64,000 nt of DNA, from the NCBI GenBank assembly GCA_905183005.1, contig CAJJDO010000028.1:434001-498000 (forward strand), written 5' to 3'. Positions 24,825 to 36,408 of the stretch are shown here, in pieces. Source of the DNA: Paramecium pentaurelia. Its lineage: Eukaryota; Ciliophora; Oligohymenophorea; Peniculida; Parameciidae. Numbering within the stretch: the first letter of the stretch is position 1; the number at the start of each line of letters is the position of its first letter. Position numbers and translations under genes: made by a program. A model generated the notes under the pieces. It saw nothing but the letters and a program-made list of their open reading frames with translations. It did not search any database and was not told where the DNA came from.

Positions 24825-25216
24825 ATGACAAATCCCCTTAACTAAATAAAAATCGAGGAAGGTTTAGAGTATAATATAAATACCAATCCTAGTGAATAAC
24901 CTATTGAATCTAAATCAACCATAGAGTCTGTTAAATAATTTGCTGGCAATTTAAAACCTTAGATGCCTATTAAGAAAACAAGACGTAAGAATGCAAGAAA
25001 AACATACAATAATGGTATTTAGATAATATTATATAAGGTCATTGGACTCAAAAGGAACATCGTTTATATTTGTAATTTATAGAAACAAATAAGGAAATAA
25101 TGATGAAATCAGACATGAAAAAACAAGAGAAGATCTTTAAATAGATGTCTCTTGTTATTAAAACAAGATCTCCATCATAATGTAGATCACATCATCAAAA
25201 ATTTAATCCTTTCTGA
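24825..25216 (+). CDS. One-repeat MYB/SANT protein (SHAQKYF-like)
   Basis: 122 residues with one intron (25015-25037). The basic segment KKTRRKNARKTYNN leads into a single SANT/MYB repeat starting GHWTQKEHRLYLQFIETN and ending KTRSPSQCRSHHQKFNPF. The SHHQKF end is the counterpart of the SHAQKYF motif of single-repeat MYB factors in plants and protists. Probably a small DNA-binding regulator in the nucleus. No separate activation domain is seen. Its stop is 16 bp from the stop of the convergent receptor gene. Confidence 0.82.
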
Positions 25217-25232
25217 GAATATTATGAATTAT

Positions 25233-26264
25233 TCATTAATCATTATAATTAGTTGCTATGGAAAGAAATGATTCAAATTATTTTCTATTAACATCAGAAT
25301 CATTAGAACCTTAGCGGAATTACATCATTGGCAAAGTCTATTATTGAGACATCATTTTCTAAAGTCTCAATATAATGATTGCATTGTATCCATATGCTAT
25401 GGAATTACACAAACCCAAACAATCAGCCATAATAAATCTTATCCCTCTCAATACTTAAATGTCTTAATCACATAATTTTGCTATTGCATATACAGTCATT
25501 CCACTATAACAAATCAACATTATTATTGGATATAATAACATATTCTATGTTATTCTTTATGATAACTTTAACTCATATTCTTATTGCGTATATAATTACA
25601 ATTCTTATTAATCAGAACTTCTTGATCTATTAATTTATTCTGATTATGTTCTTAATTTTGTCATAAAAATACTTACTCTAATAATAAATGATATCCCTAC
25701 AATATTCAGCAACCATAATGGAACATAGAATAAGGAAATTGATTCAATTCTTACCAATTTAGATGGTGTACCTTATTCATTACAATATGAATCTACATCA
25801 TCATTTGAAATTCCACAAACATATTTTTAGGTATTATAAGAATTTGTTATGACAGGGATTAAAGCAAATAAAATAGGGACACAAAATCCTATTAATTAAA
25901 AATGTCTTTAGTATTCACTCAAATTAACTCTATTTTTAATCACTGTCCAAAAAATGCATAAACATAATAAAAAACAAAATAGGAAACATGCAATTGAAGA
26001 ATATTGAATTAAGAATCCTTAAGTTGTACATAGGATTTAATAATTAGGTGTGCATCCTTATAATATAATACTTTTACCTGGATCAATATACATTAAATTG
26101 GAAAGAGAAAATATGATATCACTAATTGTCAAACACATTATCAATTTTAATGCAAAGTTTTTTCTCATTCCCATTCTAAAATAAACTACAATTATAAAGA
26201 GAGATCCTATTAAGGACAATGAACAAGCTGTAATTTAAAGTATTTTAATTGTTTAATCGTTCAT
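25233..26264 (-). CDS. Seven-transmembrane receptor, cAMP-receptor (class E)-like
   Basis: 343 residues, intronless, starting MNDQTIKILQITACSLSLIG. There are seven hydrophobic segments: TM1 SLSLIGSLFIIVVYF, TM2 FALKLIMCLTISDIIFSLSN, TM3 SSIACFLFCFLLCLCIFWTV, TM4 LIGFCVPILFALIPVIT, TM5 YVPLWLLNIVGISFII, TM6 LYPIIMLICYSGMTVYAIA and TM7 MADCLGLCNSIAYGYNAII. A Cys near TM3 and one in extracellular loop 2 fit the GPCR disulfide. The layout and short N-terminus resemble Dictyostelium cAR-type receptors. Ligand unknown. The gene lies 25 bp downstream of the low-complexity gene on the same strand. Confidence 0.8.
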
Positions 26265-26289
26265 TAACAATAATAATATATATTTAATT

Positions 26290-27006
26290 TCAAAATATAT
26301 TGCAAGAAACATAATCACTCTCTAATAAGTCAATCTATACATCATCTTCTCTTTCAGGTCTTCTATAAAGATCATTAATTTAACAATCTTCTTTTATTTA
26401 TTCATAATCTACCTCATATACTTATTATTTTGCTTCAATATTTTAAATATTATACTTTAAATAGTATTATAATTTAGTGTCATTTGTTTTTCTTATGAAT
26501 AATCTTACTCTTCAACATATCTACTATTTCTACCTTCAAAAACTGTTTCTTTCTATTGCAACTACTCATATTAAGGTTGAGGAATAGCAGAGTACTTAAC
26601 CTCTGTAGTTTATAATTAAGATGTTGTTGTTCCTACATTAATTTAATCAAAAATTACCTCTTCCTCTCCTATATTTGTCCATAACTTCTTTTACACTCTA
26701 TCTATTCACTTCATAATGACTATTCTAACTATTCATCTAATATTTCTCTAAAACTCTCTAAGATTATCTTGAAGCCTCTAAATCATAATTATTATTCCTT
26801 CCCTCATTATCCATTTAAACATATTTAGATGTAATTACTGTTGTTTATTGATTATTTTATGTTTATCTAGGTTTAGAGGATCGTCGTAATTCATATCTTT
26901 AAACAGCATCCTAGAATTCTCCATTACTAGTTCTTTAAATATTTTATCTTGTTGTAACAGATCTAACTTAATAACTTTGTGCTTCTGCTGAAAAGCTATT
27001 ATTCAT
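26290..27006 (-). CDS. Low-complexity Gln/Asn/Arg-rich protein
   Basis: 222 residues after introns 26633-26657 and 26433-26455; the length is then a multiple of three. Starts MNNSFSAEAQSYQVRSV. Rich in Gln, Asn, Ser, Arg and Tyr, with short helix-prone stretches (KEVMDKYRRGRG) and an acidic C-terminal part (YRRPEREDDVQIDLLESDY). No hydrophobic segment or known domain. Without the split at the TGA of 26290-26292, one might fuse it to the receptor; I treat them as two genes because no Paramecium-size intron joins them. Confidence 0.6.
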
Positions 27007-27445
27007 TAAAACGATAATTTTTTTATAATATAAAATTCTCATCTCTCATACTACATATCCATAACAAAAATGAATAGATATCTAATAATAACATTATAAG
27101 TTATTATATTCTGAAATTTATAACAAAATTACTTTCAAAGAATCATAAGAATTATAAATTTTACATTTATTATATTTTCATTTCTTATAAATAAAATTAC
27201 TATATTAATGAATAATAATCATATATCTACAATCTTTAAAGTTAATCAATCAAATTTTATTTAAATATTATTCTTAAAATGTTATAATTTCAAAAGAAAA
27301 TGTTGTTATTTTATTATAATATATATATATAGTTTAAATTCAAGTTTGATTCCAAAGAATTTAAAATTTATAAGTAATAATAACTTAAGAGAATTTAAAA
27401 GATGTTTTTATAAAAATTAAGTATATATTATATATAATTGAATTA
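27007..27445. other. 439-bp divergent intergenic region
   Basis: Between the minus-strand low-complexity gene and the plus-strand kinase gene. Very AT-rich, with a (TA)n run near 27318-27332. It should contain both promoters. No coding frame seen. Confidence 0.5.
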
Positions 27446-29254
27446 ATGTTATAATCCATTTTTGATTTTGGTAAAACAACTTCTACTTTTTGGCATCTAT
27501 GCGATAAATCTTTGCTTGATGTATTACTAAATATGATATTAAGGAATAATCTGATTTAATAGAGTCTGAATTTCTAGTTGGTTCTAAATAAAGAATCAAA
27601 AAAAAATTTCTTTTGATGGGTGAAAGTACATTATTCAAAGTTTCTGTAATGTAACTTAAAAGAGCTCCCTTACTTACAATGCATATTTAATTTATAGATC
27701 CTTCATCAGATCATTTTGTCTAACTTAATTCAGATGAGACATTATATGGTTTTAGACTTTCTTATCAAGGGAAGAGTCTAGAGATTTTTACTTCTGATAA
27801 AGCTAATTATGAAATTTGGAAGTCTCACTTTCGATTAAAGTGTATTATGAATAATTTTCATGATGCTTTTTCAGTATCAAAAATGATTGGCAAAGGTAGT
27901 TTTGCAAAAGTGTATTCAGCAACAAAAAAAGAAAATAATAATTAATATGCAATTAAAGCATTTAGTAAAAGCTATATGTCTCAATAATCTAAAGGAATAG
28001 AAAGTTTATTAAATGAAATAAAAGTAATGAGAAGATTGAATCATCCAAATATTGTAAAGTTGCATGAAGTTCATGAAACAACTAATTCAATTTACTTTGT
28101 TTTAGATATGATTTAAGGAGGAGAACTATTATAAAGAGTACGTGAAACAGGTATAAATTTATTATAATTAGGTTTCCTACCTGCTGAGACAATGTAAAAG
28201 CTAGCTTTCAATTTGATAAGTGCATTAAGACATATGCATGAAAATAATTTAATTCATAGAGATTTAAAACCAGAAAATCTATTATTGAAATCAACAGAAA
28301 ATAATTATGAAATTGTTTTAGCTGATTTTGGTTTAGCCACTAGTCTTAATGAAGAACCCTTATTCAAAAGATGTGGTACACCAGGATTTGTTGCTCCTGA
28401 AATCCTTGAATATATTGATGGATTAGATTTCTATTGTGATAAATGTGATGTATTTAGTGCAGGAATAATCTTATATCTTTTAATTGTATTATAATATTAT
28501 TATTATAGACTGGTAATACTCCATTTGCAGGTATTGATTAAAAATCTATTCTAAAGAATAATAAATAATGTGAAGTGGATTTTAAAGATTAATAATTTAA
28601 GTTGGCTCCAATTTAAATGTAAGATCTTGTTTAATCTATGCTCATTAAGAAACCTTCTTAGAGATTAAGTTCAGAAGAAGTATATATATATATATATACT
28701 TAAATAAGTGTTTAAAACATCCTTATTTCAAAGAATTGGCAAAGGAATACAATAGATAAACAGAAAAATATTAAAAGAATCTTTAAGGATATTCTGAATT
28801 TAAAAATGCTGTTAAGATAGGAACTTAAGAGATTGAATAGAGATCACCCTTAAATTTCAATTCATCTGAATCTATATCCTCTAATATTTCTATTACAAGA
28901 CAAGATTAAAGGAAATCTTCAATTGTAGTTGGAGCTTCAAAATTTAGTTAATATAGTTTTAAATTATCAAAATAAAATTCAAGGGAGATTACTGGTATGT
29001 TAATTTTATAGTATTTAGATATACCATAGAAGTAAGAACCAAAAAAATAAAAGGATTTACATAGAATTGCTTTGACTAATAGTTAATTAAAACATATGGC
29101 AAATAGTAAATAAGATAATGGTGATGATCCAACACCTGAAAATTGTAATATTGGAGCAATGGTTAGATAATATAATTCTACTCGATAAATAAGGATTCCA
29201 GATAGTACATTAAAAATAAAAGAGTGTAATACTCCTACACTATAAAAACAATGA
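27446..29254 (+). CDS. CAMK-like Ser/Thr kinase with N-terminal PH-like domain
   Basis: 577 residues after introns 27521-27543, 28486-28508 and 28680-28708. Residues about 45-135 look like a PH domain (ESEFLVGSKQRIKKKFLLM ... SLEIFTSDKANYEIWKSHF). The kinase domain is complete: IGKGSFAKVY, QYAIKAF (catalytic Lys), HRDLKPENLL, DFGLAT and CGTPGFVAPEIL. The two later introns sit in the C-lobe, and the last restores CLKHPYF. A Ser/Lys-rich tail of about 170 residues follows. The PH-like plus CAMK/AKT-like order suggests membrane-recruited signalling. The lack of a visible calmodulin-binding helix leaves the subfamily open. Confidence 0.87.
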
Positions 29255-29316
29255 ATTAATTAAATTCTTTATATAATATAATAATGAATACATAATTAAG
29301 TAATATAATGAATAAT

Positions 29317-32300
29317 TCATTTTTTTGTATTATTTAATTAAGATTCTGAATAAATTTAGTAGAAAGTTGATTATTCATTATTCAACAATTCTTTGGTCAA
29401 ACCATATTCTTATACCTATCCCTTATTTATTACAATAATTCTAATAGATATATATATAAATTATTTACTTATCACAATTAAGTATTGTATTAATTCTATG
29501 TGCAATAGTAATGACAGTACAATTTTTGAATGCTTTTGAGATTGTATCTTATATTTTATGTTCAGTATCTACATCAATATTAGCAGTAGCTTCATCAATT
29601 AAAATTATTTTGCTTTTTTTGAGTATTGCCCTTGCTATACATAATAATTGTTTTTCACCAGCACTTAAATTATCACCATCTTCATATAAATTAGAATATA
29701 ATCCATTTCTATTTTCTGTTAATTTATCTAAACAGCAATCCAATAAAACTTATTTAATTTCATCATCAGAACATTTATTTAATGGATCTAAATTATCACG
29801 AATTGTTCCATTAAAAATAACTGCATCTTATATAATGCTTGTAATTGATTCTCTTAATTATTTTAAAGATATATTTTATGTATCAATATCATCAATTAAA
29901 ATTTATCCTTCTGTTCTATCTAATAATCTTAGAATACTCATTGTGATAGTAGATTTACCTGCTCCAGTACGTCCTACTATACCTATTTTATCCATTGGAT
30001 TGATTTTGAATGATATCTTATTCAAAGCATATGGTAGATTTTATCTATATTAAACACTTAAACTTTTGAATTCAACTGATCCTGATGATGGCCAATTGTT
30101 TAATGTAATTTTCTTTTCATTTCTATTTTCTTTTTCAATTGTTGTGAATGCTTAACATCTTTCAAAAGATATCATATCATTTTCTAATGAACTTATAGAT
30201 TCAATTGTCTATTAAATATTCATATCAATATTTGATGCATATGTCATAACTAATCCTGCCAATGCTGGATTATTCGTATATAAAATACAATAAATTATGG
30301 CTGACATATTAACAATCAAACTAGTCAAACCTAATATCTAAGTAAACCAAGCATTAGTAATCACTTAAGCTTCTACAATCTTTCTATTTTCATCTAATTT
30401 CTATCCAAAAGTCTTTATAAATTAATTAACTTATTAATATGATCTGATAGTAGTCAATCCTGTAAGAGTTTCAGAAAAGTAACTTAAAATTGGACTTTTA
30501 CTCATTAATTCTAATCTTTATAATTCTCTACTTGCTCTTGTATATCCTCTTTATATTTTCATACATACTCCAAAAAATATGAAAATAGGAAACAACATAA
30601 GATATGTACTTGCATAAATATTTAAGAATATATGACTAGCCAATTAACTAACTTTAGTATATAACCAACTGATATTCATATATATTTCTGTATCAAGTTA
30701 ATTAATATCCTTAGTTAATCTATTCATTATTCTCCCCAAAGGCACTCTTTCAAAAAATTAACATTAAGGTGCATACATTAAACAATCCATCATTTCATCA
30801 TGTATCTTTGATGATGATTTAATACTTTATCTAATAATTGTTAATGCTCTTATAAATGCTAATAAAGCTTGTAAACATCCAAAAATAAAGTAAATTATTA
30901 AATATGAATAATTACTTAATTCATAAGTTGAAAGTGTCCATTCTGATAACCATAAACTAGAACCTAAGTAAGTCAAAATCCAAAATATCATAATTATTAA
31001 AACTAAAATAAAATTGCAGTAACCACCTCCATATTCAAAGTATTAATTAAAAACACTGAAACTTATTTCTCCTTTATGTCTTTCTTCTGCAATAATAATA
31101 TTGTCATTTGCATTAATTTTATGTTCTTTTGTTGTAGTTAATTGAGTGTCTTCTTATGTTTTTTAAATCTAAACATTATTTTCATTAACTTCTTCGACCA
31201 TATTACATTTTTCAGCTATATTTTGAAATCTTTTACTCAATTTTAAATCAGAATATATTCCCTTTTCAAAAATTTAACCATTGTCAAATAAATAAATATA
31301 ATCAGCATATTTACAATAATTTAAAGAATGTGTTATTAATATTCTAGTTGTATTTTTTAAATGATTTAATATGCATTCCTTCATCAAAAAGTTTCCAACA
31401 TGAGAATCAACTGCACTTAATGGATCATCTAATAAATATATACTAGCATCACTATAAATAGCTCTAGCTAAACTAATTCTTGCTTTTTGTCCCCCACTTA
31501 AATTAATTCCTTTTTCTCCTATTACAGTTTAGTCACTATTAATTAATATTTCCATATCTTATTTAAGACAAGAATAATGAATTGCTTTCTCATAACTTTG
31601 TTGATGATATGGCTTACCAAATAAAATATTATCCCTAACAGTTGCATTTTATATCCAAGCTTTTTAACTCACATAAGCAATTTAACCATAAATTTGGACT
31701 TTTGGACCATCTTTATAAAGCATCTCTCCCAATAAAGATTATACAAATGATGTTTTACCTGAACCAACATCTCCAATAATTGAAACTAATTATCCTGGAG
31801 CTATCAACATTTCAATATTCTTTAAAATTAATTCTTATTTTTCAACTTAACTTCTATTCCAATAGAAATTTCCTTAATTCACAGAAATAGCAATTTCATT
31901 ATCTCTAAATTCTTTTTAATTTATATAATCTGTCATAATTTCTTAGGATGTTAGAAATTATTAGATTCTATTTAAACATAGTTTAGTTTCTAATAGTGCA
32001 GTAATTGAAATTGGTAATTATTATATTGTAATTTACAATATCTAAAATAAACTAATAATTGAAAATATGATTGAAGGATTCATAGTATTACCTAAATATA
32101 TATATAAACCAAATGTAGAACTTAGAATTATTTAAGGTGCCAACCAACCTGAAAAAATTATAATAGCTGAATAAAATAATCTATCTTTTAAACATTTAAT
32201 TTCTATTTAACGTAAATTATACACTTTTTATAAAAAGTATTCTTCTAAAGCATTTATTTTTATGAATTTTATTTAAGTAAATATTTCATTTATTTACTTT

Positions 32301-33230
32301 ATCCTATTATCTTTGGCTTCTAATAATTTCACTTATGATTTGATTACATTTTCACCATTTTTTATATTCAAAATAATTGTTAATAGTATTATTATAAATC
32401 CTATTGTAAATGATATCCCTATTAAATGATACATTAATATTAAACTTATGACTATCATTACATATTAATATATATACTTAAATATAGTGGAATCATAGCT
32501 AAATTTAATAAATCATTAGATGCTAAAATCAACTTTTAAGAGTCAACTTGCATCAAATTTGTTATTTCTCCTATACTTCTATCATTATTACTTAATAAAG
32601 ATATTCTGAGACTCTTTTTCATAATTAACATACTTATTACACTCATTGATTCATATCCAAGTTTTCTCTTTCCTTATTATGATATAATTTTACACTTAAC
32701 ATTCGTTAATGAGATTAACTCAATATATTTGATAATCTTATCAATAATATTAAAACAATCAAAATAATTCCATTTTCTAATTTATGTTCAGCATCTACAA
32801 CACAATCAATACTTAGTTTTATTAATACTGGTAAAATTAATTACCCCAAAGTAAGTAAGACCTAAATCAATATAACTCTTATCAAAGGCTCTGAATTATA
32901 AATATAATTATATTACTTAAGAAAAACTTGAGTAACTCTTACATTAAATTTAAAGAAAAAGGATATTTTTCTTTACTTTCAATTTATTCTAAAAATCTAT
33001 AAAATAGTATTAGGGTCTTCTCCTCATCATTTAAATCATCAATCATTTCAGATTCCAAAATGTCAAGCTATGCTTTCTTTACGTTATTTTATCATTTTTA
33101 CTTTTAGTATAGGATAAGCTCTCAGAAGCATCATTTTAGAAATCAGGTTTTCATGCTATTTTCTATCTTAAAATTCTAAGTTAATTAAGTGAACATCATA
33201 TTTTTCATTTGTTGGTAATTCGTTTTCCAT
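29317..33230 (-). CDS. ABC transporter, ABCC/MRP-type full transporter
   Basis: About 1250-1280 residues with at least three introns; not all were placed. Order: short N-terminus (MENELPTNEKYDVHLINLEF), TMD1, NBD1, TMD2, NBD2. NBD1 has Walker A IIGDVGSGKTSF (about 31.76 kb), signature LSGGQKARISLARA and Walker B LLDDPLSAVDSHV. NBD2 has Walker A VGRTGAGKST (about 29.96 kb), an LSAGEKQLLCIARA signature and IILIDEATANID. Both catalytic sites look intact, except that NBD2 uses LSAGE for LSGGQ. The TMD0 domain of long MRPs is absent. ABCC proteins export organic anions and conjugates from the plasma or vacuole membrane. The C-terminus was completed across a 28-nt intron. Confidence 0.9.
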
Positions 33231-33954
33231 ATATTTAAAATTTAAATAAAATATAATAAGCAACTTAAGTGATTTATAAATTCAATTGTTAAGTCATTTA
33301 ACATGAAAAATAGGAAATTTGCATCTATATATTATATTTCTGAAGATTTATAAATTACTTATTTTATTTATTTGCTTTAGATTTTTGTTTCATAGAAATT
33401 CTTATATAATTATCTTTTTGCATTCATAGTATTTCTGATTTCATATTTATCTTTTTAAGTATATCAACTTAGATATATATTATAAATCATACATCATAGT
33501 TTATATTTATATTTTTAATTAATATTGACCATCTTCTATATTTTTATTGTATGAATCCTATATTTTATACCATATATCAAACTATATTCTTAAATATATA
33601 GTTTCATTTATCATCTAATATAAAAGCAAATAATAAATTAGATGGAAATTTAGTAATTATTAATATACTGTTTAAAATATTTTATATATGAGTATTGTAA
33701 ATTAAATATTATAGTTAATTACTATTATTATTGACTCTTATAAATTCATTCTAATTTATAGATACTTATTGAATATTAATGATATAATTAATTCTTGATA
33801 TTTATAAGTAATTAAAATTTATAATGATTTTATATAGATAAATAAAAGGTATCTTTTTATTAGAAAATCTTTTCAGAGTTTTTTTTATGTTCTTCCCTTG
33901 TTTAAATGTTAATAATCATTATATTTTAATTAAATTCCTTAAAATTTCTCTCAA
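33231..33954. other. About 725-bp intergenic region
   Basis: AT-rich sequence upstream of the ABC transporter start. No frame, repeat or RNA gene could be supported. Short inverted AT stretches are present but expected at this composition. Confidence 0.45.
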
Positions 33955-34320
33955 ATGAGGGAAATTTACAGAAATCAATTTGAATAAGTGATAATTAAGT
34001 TTAATAGGTTTCATTAAAATTTCATAAAGACCAAGGATAATATAGGTTAAGAATAATACTTATAAGTGGAGTCAATAAGATCTTTCAAAAATAGTCCTCT
34101 TTCAGTTTGAAAGAAATAATAGAAAATAAGAATTTAATCAAAAGAATTACAATCCATAAGATATCTACAAAATTTTAATAAATTTCTAAATCAAAAAATA
34201 CTTGTAATTGTAAAGATTAATTAAAGGTCATTTTTTATAAAATATAAATTATCTCAAAATTAATAAGTATATATCAACAGGAATTAGTCAACTATAGAAT
34301 TATTAGACTATTATGAGTGA
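33955..34320 (+). CDS. Small hypothetical protein (tentative)
   Basis: 115 residues if the 18-nt segment 34105-34122 (GT...AG, containing TGA) is an intron. Starts MREIYRNQFEQVIIKFNRFH and ends ELLDYYE. Basic, Gln/Ile/Lys-rich, no known motif. An 18-nt intron would be at the lower limit of size in this window. Composition is close to background, so the call rests only on the open frame and the workable intron. Confidence 0.35.
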
Positions 34321-34558
34321 TAATTATTGAATAACTTTAAGGGTTTGTTTAGATAATTTCAATTTAGATAATGTAAATTTTTGGATAAATCAATTTAAAT
34401 AAGGTTTTCTAAGTCTATTATCATAGTATAATATTTTATTAAATTTGATATTTATTTTTTATTATAAAAATTATATTAAATTATAATTATTCTAGACATT
34501 TAGCATTCAAGAATATAAATAAAATAATTATATATATATATTAAATAGATGAACTTTA

Positions 34559-35391
34559 TCATAGATTTGCAGCCATACTTAATAAACTTAATAGATGTTC
34601 TTCTGATTACTCTCTAATTTTCTTTATTTATTATAATTATACCTAGTCTTTTTTCTTAATCTAATTCTACTTTACTCTATTAACAATATCTTTAAGCATT
34701 TCAAATATTGATTATTCACTTTCATCTCTATTTCTCTTTTCTACATTAATGAGATTACTGAGTTTAACAAGTTCGTCAGTAATTGATTTCATAATCTAAA
34801 GATATATAAAGAGTATACATTTTAATCAGATTCATCTCTTTCATTAGCTTTTAATCTAGTTGCTTCTTAGATTTTTTGTAGATCATTTTATAACCCTTAA
34901 TGAATTCCTTCTATAGAATCTACTCTGGCAGTAGTCTCCTTTTATACTTCAGTTCATAATAAGGCAGTTTTATCTTCAAGTAGTCACTATTGATTTTCCT
35001 TCTTTTCTTACATGACTTTCATTTTCAATAACATTTTAAAACTTCTTCTCTAAAGCCAAGACTTCCCTATTCTTAGCTTCTTTAGCCTATTCTTTAACTA
35101 ATTTATCTTCCTCTACTTATTTTTATAATTTTCCTAACTATAATGATTAATTTCTTAATCTCTAAATCCATTAAGTTTAGTGAATATTTATTCTTAAAAT
35201 TCATTAAAAGCATCTTCTGCTTATTGAAATCTTTATTCAGCTTATTCTAGTTTTTGAAATCTTTCATTTTCTAATCCAATTTAAAGGGTTGATAAATTCA
35301 GAGATCTTTTATATACGTCCACTACTTGGTGATACTTATTGATTTAAAGGTATTATAAATAATTAATACATAAATATTTTAAATTATACAT
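34559..35391 (-). pseudogene. SF-assemblin-like gene with two in-frame TGA codons
   Basis: The frame reads as a continuous coiled coil: STLQIGLENERFQKLEQAEQ near the start, DKLVKEQAKEAKNREVLALE, VDSIEGIHQGLQNDLQ and REQSEEHLLSLLSMAANL at the end. The length, helix pattern and REQSEE-type C-terminus resemble SF-assemblin/striated-fibre proteins of basal-body rootlets. Introns with GT...AG ends fit at about 34.79-34.81 and 34.99-35.01 kb. After the second, the frame contains TGA at two points (near 34984 and 34953) where glutamine would fit the helix. An unusual GTTAGG intron near 35.12 kb is also needed to keep frame. Either a pseudogene, a sequence error, or mis-modelled exons. Confidence 0.5.
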
Positions 35392-35445
35392 TTTGATTTA
35401 ATTTTATTTTTAATTAAACTAAATAATTGTATAGAAATAAAATAA

Positions 35446-36369
35446 TCAATCAAATAAAAATTTTTAGTTTCTTTTGATTAAAGTTTGACCAAAATCTAAT
35501 TATGAGATATCAGCAAAATCAGAATGCGAACTATCAACAAATTCATTTTGTGTTTCATCTTTAGTAATTCTACTATTTCTACTTGATATTTGATTGATGT
35601 TTTTATAAATATGTTCAACATCAATCCCTCTAGATTTAACTGCTTTTACTAATTGAATTAATTTCTTTTCTTTTTCTGATAAACTTTGTATTTTTTATTA
35701 CATAAGTTTAATTTGATTTTTCAATTCAATTTTTTAAGGAGAATTGAATTAAGGTTTATATACTTCATCATTTTATTTTTTTTATTTTTTAATTTGTTCT
35801 AATTTCTCTTAATATTATTAGATTTTTTGATTTGTTTCATAATTTTTAATTTTGATATCTAAAATAATATATATTAATTATTATTACCAAATTGAAATTA
35901 AGTTTCTTTGGCTTATAATTCTAATTCATGAATTCGTTTAATTAGTAATGCTTTATCATTTTCATTTTAAATTTCTTTTTTAAATTAATGATTATTAGTG
36001 ATTTCTCGAATAATTTGAATTAATTAAATGATATAACTTGACACTTCTTATTAATTAATACATGTTCTTAATCCTATTATTAATTTAGAGAGTTATTCAT
36101 TTAATTCTTTAATATTTTTATTCTTTTCAAGACTATCTATTACTAATCTAATTAGTCTAATGATTTCTTTTTTAGAGGCTTCTTCTTTAAGATGAGCTTA
36201 TTCATATAGATAACTTTAAACGGACATCATTTCACTACTTAACTTCATAGTGGACTATGTGTTTTATCTACTCTTATATAACTTGAGATCATACCTTATT
36301 TAGTTTTTTGTCAGGTGTAGTAAAGCTAGTATTGTTATGATTGTATTTTGAAGCAGATAATGATTTCAT
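35446..36369 (-). CDS. Coiled-coil protein divergent from CEP78
   Basis: 290 residues after introns 36273-36294 and 35859-35887. Starts MKSLSASKYNHNNTSFTTPD. Long heptad regions (SKKEIIRLIRLVIDSLEKNK; QYQEKLEQIKKQKKQ), then a conserved-looking KKLIQLVKAVKSRGIDVEH and a Ser/Asp-rich end (SSHSDFADISQLDF). Not assigned to a family. The start codon is 39 bp from that of CEP78 on the opposite strand, so the two share a promoter, which makes a centriole or cilium role worth testing. Confidence 0.68.
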
Positions 36370-36408
36370 TTACAAATTTTAATTTTTATATTAATTTTTA
36401 TTTAACAG
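36370..36408. promoter_or_regulatory. 39-bp bidirectional start-to-start spacer
   Basis: The only DNA between the ATG of the minus-strand coiled-coil gene and the ATG of CEP78. It is almost pure A/T. Promoters for both genes must lie here or overlap the other gene's coding sequence. Confidence 0.55.

Noticed and set aside
24646..24831. 61-residue minus-strand frame beside the MYB gene
   Set aside because: Short, no domain, next to a strong plus-strand gene; composition is that of intergenic sequence.
26260..26295. A single receptor gene with a long cytosolic N-terminus
   Set aside because: No intron of normal size joins the two frames across the TGA at 26290-26292; a good ATG for the receptor lies just downstream.
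29511..30053. 180-residue standard-code plus-strand frame
   Set aside because: It is the complement of NBD2 of the ABC transporter, whose Walker and signature motifs are on the minus strand.
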